Position numbers and translations under genes: made by a program. From NCBI GenBank assembly GCA_945876565.1, contig CAMCOS010000002.1, positions 1 through 64,000 of the forward strand: a stretch of 64,000 nucleotides of DNA, written 5' to 3'. Below are positions 20,618-30,288 of this stretch, one piece after another. Positions within the stretch are counted from its first letter, which is position 1. Each line of letters begins with the position of its first letter. This DNA comes from Lautropia mirabilis (lineage in GTDB: Bacteria > Pseudomonadota > Gammaproteobacteria > Burkholderiales > Burkholderiaceae_B). The notes below the pieces were generated by a model that saw only the letters and a program-made list of their open reading frames with translations, ran no database searches and was not told the DNA's origin.

Positions 20618-22990
20618 ATGTCTGATACTGAATTTATTGCTCGCAGTGCACAAGAAGTCGACCTTCGTATCCAAGCCCAACTCGCTCTAGAGCTAGGCGT
20701 TCGCCCTCAGCAGGTAGCCACCACCATGCAATTAATGGCCGATGGCTCCACCGTTCCCTTTATTGCTCGCTATCGTAAGGAAGCCACCGGAGGCTTAGAC
20801 GACACTGTCCTGCGACAGCTAGAGGTGCGTTTGTTGTACTTGCAGGAATTGGAAGCTAGACGCGATGTCGTGGTGTCTTCGATCCATGAGCAGGGCAAAT
20901 TGACACAAGAGTTACGCAAAGCCGTTGACGAAGCCGATACCAAGCAGCGGTTGGAAGATTTGTACGCGCCGTTTAAGCCCAAGCGCCGCACACGTGCCCA
21001 AATTGCGCGTGAGGCGGGTTTGCAGCCCTTGGCAGACCAGTTGTTTGCTGACAAAGATTGCGTGCCGCTAGAGACGGCACAAGCTTATGTCGACCCGGAA
21101 AACGGTGTGGCCGACGTCAAAGCGGCCTTGGATGGCGCACGCGATATTTTGGCGGAGCAGTTTGCAGAGAATGCTGACCTCGTGGCGCAGTTGCGTGGCT
21201 TTTTGATGCGACAGGGGCTGGTCTATGCCAAGGTTGTTGCTGGCAAAGAGCAGGAAGGGGCGAACTTCCGTGATTGGTTTGATTTCAGCGAGTCAATCGC
21301 ATCAATTCCCTCTCATCGGATGCTGGCGCTGTTGCGTGGTCGCCAACAAGGCATGCTGGATTTGCGAATTGGGCTTTCTGAAGATCAGGAAGCGCTGTTG
21401 CCGCATCCATGCACGGAGCGCATTGCTCAGTTTTTGGGCTTTGGCCCCAAGATTTTTGACAGCAGGGCCAGCGCCCGTGAGCAGTGGATTGCTGAGGTTT
21501 GCCGCTGGAGCTGGCGTGTCAAGCTGTTGATGTTTTTTGAGATGGAAATTGTCGGTGTGCTCAGAGAGCGCGCTGAGTCGCAGGCCATTGATGTATTCGC
21601 GGCGAATTTGAAGGACTTGTTGTTGTCCCCGCCCGCGGGGCCCAAAGCGGTGATGGGGCTAGACCCCGGCATTCGTACTGGGGTTAAAGTCGCGGTGATC
21701 GACCGCACTGGCAAGGTAATCGATACGGCCACGGTTTATCCATTTGAGCCGCGCCGTGATGTGTCTGGTAGCCTAAAGACGTTGGCGGAATTAGCCAAAC
21801 GACATGCCATTGAGCTCGTTGCGATTGGCAACGGCACAGCGTCTCGGGAAACTGACAAGCTCGTGGCTGCACTTACCCAATTACACCCGGAACTCAACTT
21901 AAGCCGTGTCACCGTCTCTGAAGCAGGCGCATCGGTCTATTCGGCTTCTGAGGTCGCTGCGCTGGAGTTTCCTGATCTCGATGTCAGCCTGCGTGGTGCG
22001 GTATCGATCGCCCGGCGTTTGCAGGATCCGTTGGCTGAGCTCGTGAAGATCGAGCCCAAGTCCATTGGGGTAGGGCAGTATCAGCACGACGTCAACCAGC
22101 GTCAATTGGCCACGACACTGACCGGTGTGGTGGAAGATTGCGTGAATGCGGTTGGTGTTGACGTCAACACGGCCTCGGCTGCTTTGTTGGCACATGTATC
22201 CGGTTTAAATAGTGGCCTTGCCAAAAATATCGTGACTTACCGCGATGCCAATGGACGATTTAATTCGCGCAGTGAGCTCATGGCAGTGCCCAGGTTCGGT
22301 GACAAGGCATTTGAGCAAGCAGCCGGATTTTTACGGGTCAATGGTGGCCTGAACCCGCTTGATGCGTCTGCGGTTCACCCTGAAGCCTACCCAGTGGTGG
22401 AACGAATTTTGGCGAAGGTTAGTGCCGAGGTTAAATCAGTGATGGGCAACAGGCAGTTGCTCACTGGATTGTCGCCAGCCGAGTTTGTTGACGAGCGGTT
22501 TGGTGTGCCCACCATCAAAGACATCTTGTCAGAGCTTGAGAAGCCCGGGCGCGATCCACGCCCAGAGTTCAATCCAGTGGTCTTTGATGACAGCGTTCAA
22601 ACCGTGAATGACTTAAAACCGGGTCAGGTTCTGGATGGCGTGGTCACCAACGTGGCAAATTTTGGGGCGTTTGTCGATATCGGTGTGCATCAGGACGGCT
22701 TGGTGCACATCTCAGCACTGTCGAACCAGTTCGTGAAGGATCCGCGCGACGTTGTTCGCACCGGTCAAACAGTCAAAGTCAAGGTGCTGGAAGTCGATCT
22801 TCAGCGCAAGCGAGTCGCGCTGACCATGCGCCTAGATGATGAGCCTGGGACTAGAACCAGCGGCGCAGCGCCCGCACAAAAGCATGAGGGTCGTCCCGCT
22901 GGCCGCGCAAAGCCCGTGGGTGATCAGGGGGCAGGCCAGGGTCAGGCTGCTGGCGCCATGGCGGCTGCATTTGCCAAGTTAAAGCGATAG
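20618..22990 (+). CDS. tex: Tex-family transcription accessory protein
   Basis: 790 residues with the standard Tex order: an N-terminal helical Tex_N region (VPFIARYRKEATGGLDDT), an RNase H-like YqgF domain (VMGLDPGIRTGVKVAVIDRT, about 345-365), helix-hairpin-helix repeats (VDVNTASAALLAHVSGL, then SELMAVPRFGDKAFEQAAGF) and a C-terminal S1 RNA-binding domain (GQVLDGVVTNVANFGAFVDI and GLVHISALSNQFV, about 650-725). Tex binds nucleic acid and affects transcription and virulence gene expression in Bordetella and others. The ATG at 20618 is preferred over the TTG two codons upstream. It is followed by a strong terminator. Confidence 0.95.
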   Translation: MSDTEFIARSAQEVDLRIQAQLALELGVRPQQVATTMQLMADGSTVPFIARYRKEATGGLDDTVLRQLEVRLLYLQELEARRDVVVSSIHEQGKLTQELRKAVDEADTKQRLEDLYAPFKPKRRTRAQIAREAGLQPLADQLFADKDCVPLETAQAYVDPENGVADVKAALDGARDILAEQFAENADLVAQLRGFLMRQGLVYAKVVAGKEQEGANFRDWFDFSESIASIPSHRMLALLRGRQQGMLDLRIGLSEDQEALLPHPCTERIAQFLGFGPKIFDSRASAREQWIAEVCRWSWRVKLLMFFEMEIVGVLRERAESQAIDVFAANLKDLLLSPPAGPKAVMGLDPGIRTGVKVAVIDRTGKVIDTATVYPFEPRRDVSGSLKTLAELAKRHAIELVAIGNGTASRETDKLVAALTQLHPELNLSRVTVSEAGASVYSASEVAALEFPDLDVSLRGAVSIARRLQDPLAELVKIEPKSIGVGQYQHDVNQRQLATTLTGVVEDCVNAVGVDVNTASAALLAHVSGLNSGLAKNIVTYRDANGRFNSRSELMAVPRFGDKAFEQAAGFLRVNGGLNPLDASAVHPEAYPVVERILAKVSAEVKSVMGNRQLLTGLSPAEFVDERFGVPTIKDILSELEKPGRDPRPEFNPVVFDDSVQTVNDLKPGQVLDGVVTNVANFGAFVDIGVHQDGLVHISALSNQFVKDPRDVVRTGQTVKVKVLEVDLQRKRVALTMRLDDEPGTRTSGAAPAQKHEGRPAGRAKPVGDQGAGQGQAAGAMAAAFAKLKR

Positions 22991-23004
22991 GTCTCATTAA
23001 GACA

Positions 23005-23032
23005 CGCCTTGCGGACAATCGCAAGGCGTTTT
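23005..23032 (+). terminator. intrinsic terminator of tex
   Basis: CGCCTTGCG (23005-23013) and CGCAAGGCG (23020-23028) form a perfect 9-bp stem with a six-base loop, then TTTT. The T-run exists only on the plus strand, so it ends tex. The convergent argG could use the stem but has no U-tract. Confidence 0.92.
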
Positions 23033-23076
23033 GCACTCACGCGTTACTGCAGCGACTAATGCTCTTTACTTGCTCT

Positions 23077-24297
23077 TTACTTGCGACCTTTTTTGGCTTC
23101 AATGCGCAAGCGAAGTGCGTTTAGCTTAATAAAGCCACCGGCATCAGCCTGATTGTAGGCGCCACCATCGTCATCAAACGTAGCAATGGTCTGGTCAAAC
23201 AGTGTGTCGGTAGAATCTCGCGCCACGGTATAGACATTACCTTTATACAGTTTGAGTCGAACCGTTCCATTGACATGGTGTTGCGTATGGTCAATCAATA
23301 CCTGCAAGGCACGACGTTCGGGTGACCACCAGTAGCCGTTATAGATCAGGGCTGCATAACGCGGCATCAGGTCGTCTTTGAGGTGGGCAACCTCTCGGTC
23401 CAGTGTGATGGATTCGATGGCGCGGTGAGCTTTGAGCAGAATGGTGCCGCCTGGGGTTTCGTAGCAGCCACGTGACTTCATGCCCACATAGCGGTTCTCA
23501 ACGAGGTCAAGGCGACCAATGCCATGCTTGCCACCGATGGCATTTAAGCGGGCCAGCAAGGCCGCTGGGCTAAGCTTCTCGCCATTGATGCTGACCGCAT
23601 CGCCTTTGACAAATTCGACATCAATATACTCAGCTTCATCGGGCGCTGCTTCGGGTGACACCGTCCAGCGCCACATGGACTCCTCGGCTTCGGCATTCGG
23701 GTCTTCGAGATGACGGCCTTCGAAGCTAATGTGCAACAGGTTGGCATCCATGGAGTAGGGTGCGCCACCTTGCTTGTGTTTCATGTCCACCGGAATGCCT
23801 GCTGCCTCAGCGTAAGCCAGCAGCTTTTGGCGTGAAAGCAGATCCCACTCACGCCACGGCGCAATGACCTTGATGCCTGGCTCCAGTGCGTAGTAACCGA
23901 GCTCAAATCGAACTTGATCATTACCTTTGCCCGTTGCGCCGTGCGAGACGGTGTCTGCACCCTCTTGGCGAGCAATCTCTATCTGGCGTTTGGCAATCAA
24001 GGGGCGTGCAATCGATGTGCCAAGCAAGTACTCGCCTTCATAAATGGTGTTGCAACGAAACATGGGGAATACGAAATCGCGAACGAACTCTTCGCGCAAG
24101 TCGTCGATAAAGATGTGCTCTGGCTTAATCCCAAGTTGTAAGGCTTTGGCGCGAGCTGGTTCAAGTTCCTCGCCCTGGCCGATATCGGCCGTGAAAGTCA
24201 CGACCTCGCACTGGTAGGTGTCTTGTAGCCACTTGAGAATGACTGAAGTATCAAGCCCGCCTGAATAGGCCAGCACCACTTTGTTTACGTTGCTCAT
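23077..24297 (-). CDS. argG: argininosuccinate synthase
   Basis: 406 residues. It joins citrulline and aspartate with ATP in arginine synthesis. The N-terminal PP-loop is [18 protein letters not shown] (SGGxDS type, about 8-25). Other conserved blocks are [18 protein letters not shown], then [12 protein letters not shown] and [19 protein letters not shown]. It is the short ArgG type (about 400 residues) found in most bacteria. It is the last gene of an argD-argF-argG series on the minus strand, 177 bases after argF. An 11-bp tandem duplication (GCTCTTTACTT) lies just beyond its stop. Confidence 0.97.
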   Translation of the reverse strand: MSNVNKVVLAYSGGLDTSVILKWLQDTYQCEVVTFTADIGQGEELEPARAKALQLGIKPEHIFIDDLREEFVRDFVFPMFRCNTIYEGEYLLGTSIARPLIAKRQIEIARQEGADTVSHGATGKGNDQVRFELGYYALEPGIKVIAPWREWDLLSRQKLLAYAEAAGIPVDMKHKQGGAPYSMDANLLHISFEGRHLEDPNAEAEESMWRWTVSPEAAPDEAEYIDVEFVKGDAVSINGEKLSPAALLARLNAIGGKHGIGRLDLVENRYVGMKSRGCYETPGGTILLKAHRAIESITLDREVAHLKDDLMPRYAALIYNGYWWSPERRALQVLIDHTQHHVNGTVRLKLYKGNVYTVARDSTDTLFDQTIATFDDDGGAYNQADAGGFIKLNALRLRIEAKKGRK

Positions 24298-24474
24298 ACA
24301 TTGCCTTTTGTTGCTTGTCGCTCTGGATATCGACCCACGACGACCTAGCTGTCATGGGTATGATTAGTGTTGTTGTGCCTGAATTTTAGCGCGTTCAGCA
24401 CGGGGTTTCGTTCGCTATATTTCGTTGCGTTTTTGGCGGTCGGGGCTCTTTCAGTCTCTTTCAGGACTGTGGCG

Positions 24475-25419
24475 CTACTCCACCTGCCCGAGCAATAAAA
24501 ACTCCATCAGTGCTTTTTGCGCGTGTAGCCGGTTTTCCGCTTCATCCCAGACCACGCTTTGTGCTCCATCAATGACGTCAGCGCTGACTTCTTCGCCGCG
24601 ATGTGCTGGCAGGCAATGCATAAAGATGGCGTCAGGCTTTGCCTGTGCCATCATGGCGGCATCAACACACCAGCGGCCAAATGCTTGCTTGCGTGCCTCG
24701 TTTTCCGTCTCATAACCCATGCTGGTCCAAACATCCGTGGTGATAAGGTGCGCGCCTTGGCAGGCTTCATGTGGATCCTCAAACGACTGGTAGACCGAGG
24801 GATTCATGCCAACTAGCCGGTTCGGGTCGAGCCGATAGCCTTCAGGCGCGCTGAAATGCAGTTTGAAACCAAGGCGCTCAGCGGCTTGTATCCATGTGTA
24901 GGCCATGTTGTTTGCGTCTCCAATCCAAGCAACCACCTTGCCTTCGATTGACTGGCGATGCTCGATGTAGGTGAACACATCGGCCAAGATTTGACATGGA
25001 TGGTACTCGTTGGTCAACCCATTGATGACTGGCACACGCGAGTACTCAGAAAACCGCTCGATTCGGCTTTGTTCAAAGGTTCGGATCATCACCAAATCCA
25101 CCATGCGTGATACAACACGCGCGGTGTCTTCGATTGGTTCTGCGCGACCGAGTTGTGAGTCGCTGGTGGTCAAGTGAATCACTGCACCGCCCATTTGATA
25201 CATGCCCGCTTCAAACGATACGCGAGTGCGGGTACTGGCTTTTTCAAATACCATTGCTAAGGTGCGGTCGTGCAATGGTTGGTAGGGTATGTAGCGCTTG
25301 AATTTGTCTTTGATGATGCGAGCACGCTCAAGCACATACAAAAGCTCTTCGCGCGTTAAGTCGGCTAACTGCAAAAAGTGGCGCAAGGGTTGTTTGTGTG
25401 TGGTGTTCGTGGCAGTCAT
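24475..25419 (-). CDS. argF: ornithine carbamoyltransferase
   Basis: A 314-residue enzyme making citrulline from ornithine and carbamoyl phosphate. The carbamoyl-phosphate site STRTRVSFEAGM is near residues 59-70, the HPCQILADVFTYIEH block in the middle, and the ornithine-side motif FMHCLPAHRGEEV towards the C-terminus. These identify an anabolic OTCase rather than aspartate carbamoyltransferase. It lies 25 bases after argD, so the two are almost certainly co-transcribed. Confidence 0.97.
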   Translation of the reverse strand: MTATNTTHKQPLRHFLQLADLTREELLYVLERARIIKDKFKRYIPYQPLHDRTLAMVFEKASTRTRVSFEAGMYQMGGAVIHLTTSDSQLGRAEPIEDTARVVSRMVDLVMIRTFEQSRIERFSEYSRVPVINGLTNEYHPCQILADVFTYIEHRQSIEGKVVAWIGDANNMAYTWIQAAERLGFKLHFSAPEGYRLDPNRLVGMNPSVYQSFEDPHEACQGAHLITTDVWTSMGYETENEARKQAFGRWCVDAAMMAQAKPDAIFMHCLPAHRGEEVSADVIDGAQSVVWDEAENRLHAQKALMEFLLLGQVE

Positions 25420-25444
25420 GTGATTGTTCCGCTAAAAGGCTAGG

Positions 25445-26623
25445 TTATTGGCTGCTTAGGAATTTCTTGATCAAGTCAATCAGGCCGTCTAGAAGCTGGT
25501 CTGCCTCAGCTTGGGTGATGATTAACGGTGGCAGAAGGCGCACGACCTTGTCACGGGTAACGTTGATCAGCAGCCCTGCCTCAAGCGCTCGACGCACAAG
25601 CTCAGCGCATGGTCGATTTAGCTCAATCCCAATCATGAGGCCGCGCCCACGCACTTCGGTCACGCCATCAACGCCATCGAGCTCGGCATGCAGGCGCGCC
25701 AGCATCGCTTGACCAACTTTTTCAGCATGCTCGAGCAAATTCTCGCGCTCCAGGGTGTCAAGCACAGCAAGCGCGGCTGCGCAGACCAGAGGCCCGCCAC
25801 CGAATGTGGTGCCGTGATGTCCTGGCTTAAAAACGCCGGCGGCTGGGCCACGAGCAGCGACCGCACCAATCGGCACACCACCGCCCAGACCTTTGGCTAG
25901 CGTAATGACATCGGGCAGTATCTCAGCCCATTGGTGGGCGAGCCACTTGCCGGTGCGCCCGACACCCGATTGCACTTCATCGATCATCATCAGCCAGCCG
26001 CGTTGGTCACACAGCTTGCGTAATTCTTGAAGGTAACTCAGGTCTGATGGGCGAATGCCACCTTCGCCTTGCAACACTTCTACCAACACAGCGACCACGT
26101 CCGGACACTGGCTCGCAGCTTCAGTGATGGCATCAATTTTGTTGTACGTCACTTGGATAAAGCCAGCCGGCAGGGGGTCAAACCCCTGGCGCGCTTTCTC
26201 GCTGCCAGTGGCCGCCAACGTGCCGAGTGTGCGACCGTGCCACGATGAGTCCATGGTAATGATCGTGGGGATCTTGACCCCCTTGAGATGGCCATAGAGT
26301 CGGGCAAGCTTGATGGCGCCTTCGTTGGCTTCAGCACCGCTATTGGCAAAAAATACCTCAGACATCCCTGAGATGGCTGTGATGCGTTGCGCTAACTGCT
26401 CTTGCAGAGGCACTTCGTAAATGTTTGATGTATGGATGACCTTGGCGGCTTGTTCAGCGATGGCCTCAACAAGCACTGGGTGAGCATGCCCGAGACATGA
26501 AACGCCAATGCCTGAGAGACCATCGAGGTATCGCTTGCCCTCGGTGTCCCATAGCCACACACCTTGCCCGTGCGCAAACGCAACTGGCAAACGACCATAA
26601 ATAGGAGAAAGGGCAGAGCTCAT
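25445..26623 (-). CDS. argD: acetylornithine aminotransferase
   Basis: 392 residues from the preferred start MSSALSPIYGRLPVAF; an in-frame extension of 15 codons upstream lacks homology, and AGAGAA sits before the chosen ATG. It is a class-III PLP transaminase: FANSGAEANEGAIKLAR (cofactor phosphate cup), MIDEVQSGVGRTGKWLAHQW (the Asp binding the pyridine ring) and ITLAKGLGGGVPIGA with the Schiff-base Lys. It works in arginine synthesis, and family members can also serve the DAP pathway, but a dedicated dapC is present at 59215-60411. It is first of argD-argF-argG. Confidence 0.95.
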   Translation of the reverse strand: MSSALSPIYGRLPVAFAHGQGVWLWDTEGKRYLDGLSGIGVSCLGHAHPVLVEAIAEQAAKVIHTSNIYEVPLQEQLAQRITAISGMSEVFFANSGAEANEGAIKLARLYGHLKGVKIPTIITMDSSWHGRTLGTLAATGSEKARQGFDPLPAGFIQVTYNKIDAITEAASQCPDVVAVLVEVLQGEGGIRPSDLSYLQELRKLCDQRGWLMMIDEVQSGVGRTGKWLAHQWAEILPDVITLAKGLGGGVPIGAVAARGPAAGVFKPGHHGTTFGGGPLVCAAALAVLDTLERENLLEHAEKVGQAMLARLHAELDGVDGVTEVRGRGLMIGIELNRPCAELVRRALEAGLLINVTRDKVVRLLPPLIITQAEADQLLDGLIDLIKKFLSSQ

Positions 26624-26748
26624 GATGTTCTCTTTAAAAAAGTGAAAGTAGTGAAGGGGATCAGGCAAACTCTAATCATATACAATCAAAACCATGCTTG
26701 TGCGAATCAGCCTGTCATGGTTGGCTGACTCACCATTGAGATGCCCGA

Positions 26749-27078
26749 ATGATCAATCCCCCAACGTACTTTGTGATTCTGGGCCAGACCCTTCAGGGGC
26801 AAAGGTTTCGCCCGAGCGATTGGGCAGAACGGCTTGCGGGTGTCATGGCGCCTTATCGGCCACCCGGGTCATTGGGTGGCCACCTGACCTATTCGCCTTA
26901 TGTCATTCCCCGAGTTATCCTGGGGGTTAAATGCGTGGTCATTGATGAGCGCTTGCGCGGGATTGAACCGCTAGCCTGGAAGTTTGTGCACGATTTTGCT
27001 AGTGACAATGACCTGCTAACGGTTCAATGCGATCAGGATGTTGCCACAGGCGTGAGCAAGGTTTTGCCGGCAAAGTAA
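26749..27078 (+). CDS. DUF3579 family protein
   Basis: 109 residues: MINPPTYFVILGQTLQGQRF, RPSDWAERLAGVMAPY, GGHLTYSPYVIPRVILGVK and CVVIDERLRGIEPLAWKFVH. This matches the DUF3579 family, small cytoplasmic proteins frequent next to argD in Burkholderiales, with no assigned function. It is transcribed divergently from argD, so the 125-base gap should hold both promoters; TATACAAT occurs in it at about 26681. Its last 46 bases overlap the 3' end of the convergent dehydrogenase gene. Confidence 0.85.
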   Translation: MINPPTYFVILGQTLQGQRFRPSDWAERLAGVMAPYRPPGSLGGHLTYSPYVIPRVILGVKCVVIDERLRGIEPLAWKFVHDFASDNDLLTVQCDQDVATGVSKVLPAK

Positions 27079-27989
27079 GCCTGCAGGTTTTGCATGACCA
27101 GATCGAACATGGCTTGACGGGTCTCGATGGTGGCGCTTGCGACGTGCGGCATCAACACGACATTGTCAAGATGCTTGAGCGCATCGGGTACTTTGGGCTC
27201 GTTTTCAAAGACATCTAGCCCTGCGCCACCCAACTCGCCATTTTGTAAAAGCTCTACCATGGCGGCTTCATCAATGACTGGGCCGCGAGCAATGTTGATG
27301 ATGTAACTTCTGGGGCCGAGCGCTTTGAGCACCTCACGGCTAATGAGTTTGCGGGTCGAAGCGCCGCCCACGGTTGCGACCACCAGAAAATCAGCCCAGT
27401 GAGCCAAGTCTGTTAATTTATCCATGTAGAGATAGGGCACATCGGTACGCGCATTGCGGTTGTGGTAGCCAATCTGCATGTCGAATCCCTCACCGCGCTT
27501 GGCAATCGCCATGCCGATGCGTCCAAGGCCCACAATACCGAGCTTCTTGCCGCTTACGCGCACGCCCAGCGGCAGCACACCGCCATGGTTTTCCCAACGG
27601 TTACTGCGCACAAACTGGTCGCCTCGAGGAATATGACGGGCACAGGCGATCATCAGACCCCATGCTTCATCGGCAACACAGTCATTAAGCACCTCGGGCG
27701 TGTTCGTCAAAGCGACCCCGTGTTTAGCTGCCGCTGCAATGTCGATTGAGTCGTAGCCTACGCCCCAGTTACAGATGAGCTTTAGATTAGGAAGCTTTTC
27801 AATGACGTCAGCTTTACAGCCGTGTACAGCCGATGTGACGACCACTTCAACGGCTTCGGCGTCGCGTAGCGTCTGATCACGGTCTTGGGCTTGCCACAGG
27901 GCAATCACATCGAAGTGCTCGCGCAATACTTGATCGGCGCCCGGAGACCCGCCAAGTGAACCGATTTGTATGATTTTGGGCTTGCTCAT
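27033..27989 (-). CDS. D-2-hydroxyacid dehydrogenase (glyoxylate/hydroxypyruvate reductase-like)
   Basis: 318 residues from the ATG at 27987-27989; an upstream in-frame extension lacks homology. The NAD(P) Rossmann motif GLGRIGMAIAKRGEGF lies mid-protein. The catalytic Arg is in NIARGPVIDEAAMVELL-type sequence preceded by VATVGGASTRKLIS, the Glu in VFENEPKVPDAL and the His in VLMPHVASATIETR. It resembles GhrB/TtuD-like reductases of 2-keto acids; the exact substrate is uncertain. Its coding end overlaps the DUF3579 gene tail to tail by 46 bases. A CAA-rich tract and a GC-rich hairpin lie upstream. Confidence 0.88.
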   Translation of the reverse strand: MSKPKIIQIGSLGGSPGADQVLREHFDVIALWQAQDRDQTLRDAEAVEVVVTSAVHGCKADVIEKLPNLKLICNWGVGYDSIDIAAAAKHGVALTNTPEVLNDCVADEAWGLMIACARHIPRGDQFVRSNRWENHGGVLPLGVRVSGKKLGIVGLGRIGMAIAKRGEGFDMQIGYHNRNARTDVPYLYMDKLTDLAHWADFLVVATVGGASTRKLISREVLKALGPRSYIINIARGPVIDEAAMVELLQNGELGGAGLDVFENEPKVPDALKHLDNVVLMPHVASATIETRQAMFDLVMQNLQAYFAGKTLLTPVATS

Positions 27990-28128
27990 GGCAGGAGTCT
28001 CTCTTTGGATTTGTATTGACGATAGATGGCAATGGATGACAATACTAGGCGCTTGCGCGCTTGAGTACAACCCTGAAGTCAGTTATTGCTCGATGTTTAC
28101 TCGTCAACGGTATCAGTAAGCAGTTGTA

Positions 28129-28214
28129 CCAACTACAACACCAACGACTACAGCAACAACAATTACAGCCACAACAATTACAGCAACAGTAACAGCAACC
28201 ACTACAACAACAAT
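28129..28214. repeat. low-complexity CAA/ACA tract downstream of rpsT
   Basis: About 85 bases made almost entirely of CAA, ACA and CAG triplets on the plus strand, with the phrase ACAACAATTACAGC repeated. All three plus frames lack a start codon, and two contain stops, so it is not a gene. On the minus strand, where both neighbours are transcribed, it gives a UUG/UGU-rich RNA between the rpsT hairpin and the dehydrogenase gene. Confidence 0.8.
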
Positions 28215-28243
28215 AGGCCCCAAGGGGAACCCCAGGGGCCTAT
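28213..28243 (-). terminator. GC-rich hairpin, probable rpsT terminator
   Basis: ATAGGCCCC (28213-28221) pairs with GGGGCCTAT (28235-28243); an inner GGGG/CCCC (28224-28227, 28230-28233) offers an alternative fold. On the minus strand it is followed by a TTGTTGTTG run rather than pure U. It lies about 120 bases after the rpsT stop. Confidence 0.6.
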
Positions 28244-28269
28244 CAAATTTCTTCTCTAACAGATTGTCC

Positions 28270-28317
28270 AGCCAGTTATTCACCCAGCCAGTTATTCACC
28301 CAGCCAGCTATTCTGCC
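28270..28317. repeat. 16-bp tandem repeat (about 3 copies) after rpsT
   Basis: AGCCAGTTATTCACCC at 28270-28285 is repeated exactly at 28286-28301, and a degenerate third copy (AGCCAGCTATTCTGCC) runs to 28317. It is noncoding, between the rpsT stop and the GC-rich hairpin. Confidence 0.85.
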
Positions 28318-28360
28318 TCTTCTAGTGAGAGGGCTGAACTGAAAGAATTCTAGCGAGCGA

Positions 28361-28624
28361 TTAGCCCAGTGCTTTAACAGCGGCATTCAAGCGGCTTTTG
28401 TGACGAGCCGCTTTGTTTTTGTGAATGATTCTTTTATCAGCCACGCTGTCAATCACGCTCATGGACTTAAGAAATGCTTCCGTAGCGGCGGCTTTGTCAC
28501 CAGTGGCGATCGCAGCGCGCACCCGCTTAATCGACGTACGAAGCATGGAGCGCAGGCTCGAATTGTGCATATTGCGGGCAACCGACTGACGGGCGCGCTT
28601 TTTGGCTTGGGCGGTATTGGCCAT
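28361..28624 (-). CDS. rpsT: 30S ribosomal protein S20
   Basis: 87 residues, starting [20 protein letters not shown], highly basic and helical, with the conserved middle [12 protein letters not shown] and C-terminal [21 protein letters not shown]20 binds 16S rRNA early in small-subunit assembly. A promoter is plausible upstream on the minus strand: TTGCCA and TAGAAT with a 19-base spacer, helped by an extended TGC before the -10. The gene is followed by a 16-bp repeat and a hairpin. Confidence 0.97.
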   Translation of the reverse strand: MANTAQAKKRARQSVARNMHNSSLRSMLRTSIKRVRAAIATGDKAAATEAFLKSMSVIDSVADKRIIHKNKAARHKSRLNAAVKALG

Positions 28625-28725
28625 TTGTTTCTAGCTGTCCTGTAGTACAAGATTTTGAATAATCACGGATTCTAGCATGTTTAGCGGATTCCGTGGCAAT
28701 TCTGCGGCGTGTAATTTGTTGGTGC

Positions 28726-30288
28726 CTACGACACCGGTGGCGCACGCCGCAGGTCGGCTGGTCGCACGCCAAGCAGCCATAGCGTCATTAAGTAGCTTGC
28801 CAGCCCCGCGCTAAGCGTGATCGCCATCCAGCCGGCTCGTTGCCAGATAGACAGGCTGATGGCGGTCCAGTCAATGTCACCGGCAATAAAAACCATGGCG
28901 CTACCCATGACGGCCAAACCCAACGCCAGTTTGCCTAAAAATGGCCACCACCCAGCCTGTGGTTGGTAAAGCTGACGCCGGCGCAATCCAATGTAGAGTG
29001 CCAGCGCATTGATGCAGGCGCCAAGACCGATGGACAATGCCAGGCCTGCGTGCGCCAAACTTGGCACCAGGACAAGATTCAGCACTTGGGTCAGGATGAG
29101 CACCATGATGGCGATTTTGACCGGGGTTTTGATGTCTTGCTTGCCGTAAAAACCTGGTGCCAGAATTTTGACCAACAGCAGACCTAGTAGCCCGACTGCG
29201 TATGCCATGACCGCCAATTGTGTTTGATAAACGTCGTTGGCATTAAATGCCCCATATTGAAACAAGGTCGCAACCAAACCATCAGCCAACAGAATCATGG
29301 CCAGCGCAGCCGGTAATCCGAGCGCAAACACCAGGCGCATGCCCCACCCCAAAAGCCGACTGTACTCATCGTGCGCCTGGTCTGCGTTGGCTTTTGATAG
29401 TGTGGGCAGCAGCACGGTGCCTAGCGCCACGCCGATCAAGGCGGTGGGAAACTCCATCAGTCGATCTGCAAATGACAGCCAGGTGACGCTGCCTGGCGTG
29501 AGCCAGGTTGCGATGTTGGTGTTGATCAGAATGGAAATTTGCGCCACAGAAACGCCCAGTGTGGCGGGCAGCATTTGGCGCATGACTCGCCGCACCGTTT
29601 TGTCCTGAAAGGCTTGGCCAGGTGAGGTCAAGCGAGGGCGCAGTCCCAAGCGTGAAATAGCCCACCACTGAACGGCCAATTGTGCGAGACCACCAATCAC
29701 AACACCAAATGCCAGCGCATATATTGGCTCGCTGAGATAGCCGGCTAGCAAAATGCTCGCGCCAATCATGCTCAGGTTTAGTAGCACCGGCGTAAAGGCC
29801 GGCACCGCAAAGCGCTTCCAGGTGTTGAGCACACCAGAGGCAAACGACACCAGCGACATGCAAACGATGTAGGGAAACATGATGCGGGTCATCCACACCG
29901 CCGCGTCGTACTCAGCGGTCCGGTCATCTGTGCCCAAGCCGCTGGCAATGGCCAGCACCACGATCGGCGCACCGATAATGCCTAAGATCGTGATCAGGCT
30001 CAAAGCAGAAAACAGAGCCACGGCCACGCGGTCGATGGTTTGTCTGACTGCGGCGTGATCGGCGCTGGTCCGTTTGACTTCGGCCAGGATCGGCACAAAG
30101 GCTTGTGTGAAAGCCCCTTCAGCAAACAGACGCCGTAACAGGTTGGGGATGCGAAATGCGACCCAGAACGCGTCGGTCAAGGCGCTCGCGCCAAAGGCGC
30201 GAGCAATGATGATGTCACGAGCCAGGCCGGTGATGCGTGACAGCAGCGTAAAGCTGCTGACCGTGGCCGCGGCTCGAAACAGGCTCAT
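28726..30288 (-). CDS. murJ: lipid II flippase MurJ (MviN)
   Basis: 520 residues with about 14 transmembrane segments. It begins MSLFRAAATVSSFTLLSRIT, then GLARDIIIARAFGASALTDA, FRIPNLLRRLFAEGAFTQAF and VPILAE, the conserved N-terminal block of MurJ, including the Arg residues facing the central cavity. It moves lipid-linked peptidoglycan precursor across the inner membrane. Its ATG overlaps the stop of the upstream SDR gene by four bases (ATGA), so translation is probably coupled. rpsT follows 101 bases downstream with its own promoter. Confidence 0.96.
   Translation of the reverse strand: MSLFRAAATVSSFTLLSRITGLARDIIIARAFGASALTDAFWVAFRIPNLLRRLFAEGAFTQAFVPILAEVKRTSADHAAVRQTIDRVAVALFSALSLITILGIIGAPIVVLAIASGLGTDDRTAEYDAAVWMTRIMFPYIVCMSLVSFASGVLNTWKRFAVPAFTPVLLNLSMIGASILLAGYLSEPIYALAFGVVIGGLAQLAVQWWAISRLGLRPRLTSPGQAFQDKTVRRVMRQMLPATLGVSVAQISILINTNIATWLTPGSVTWLSFADRLMEFPTALIGVALGTVLLPTLSKANADQAHDEYSRLLGWGMRLVFALGLPAALAMILLADGLVATLFQYGAFNANDVYQTQLAVMAYAVGLLGLLLVKILAPGFYGKQDIKTPVKIAIMVLILTQVLNLVLVPSLAHAGLALSIGLGACINALALYIGLRRRQLYQPQAGWWPFLGKLALGLAVMGSAMVFIAGDIDWTAISLSIWQRAGWMAITLSAGLASYLMTLWLLGVRPADLRRAPPVS

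Noticed and set aside
28126-28330. Threonine-rich or glutamine-rich protein encoded by the CAA/ACA tract
   Set aside because: No start codon in the open frame and stops in the others.
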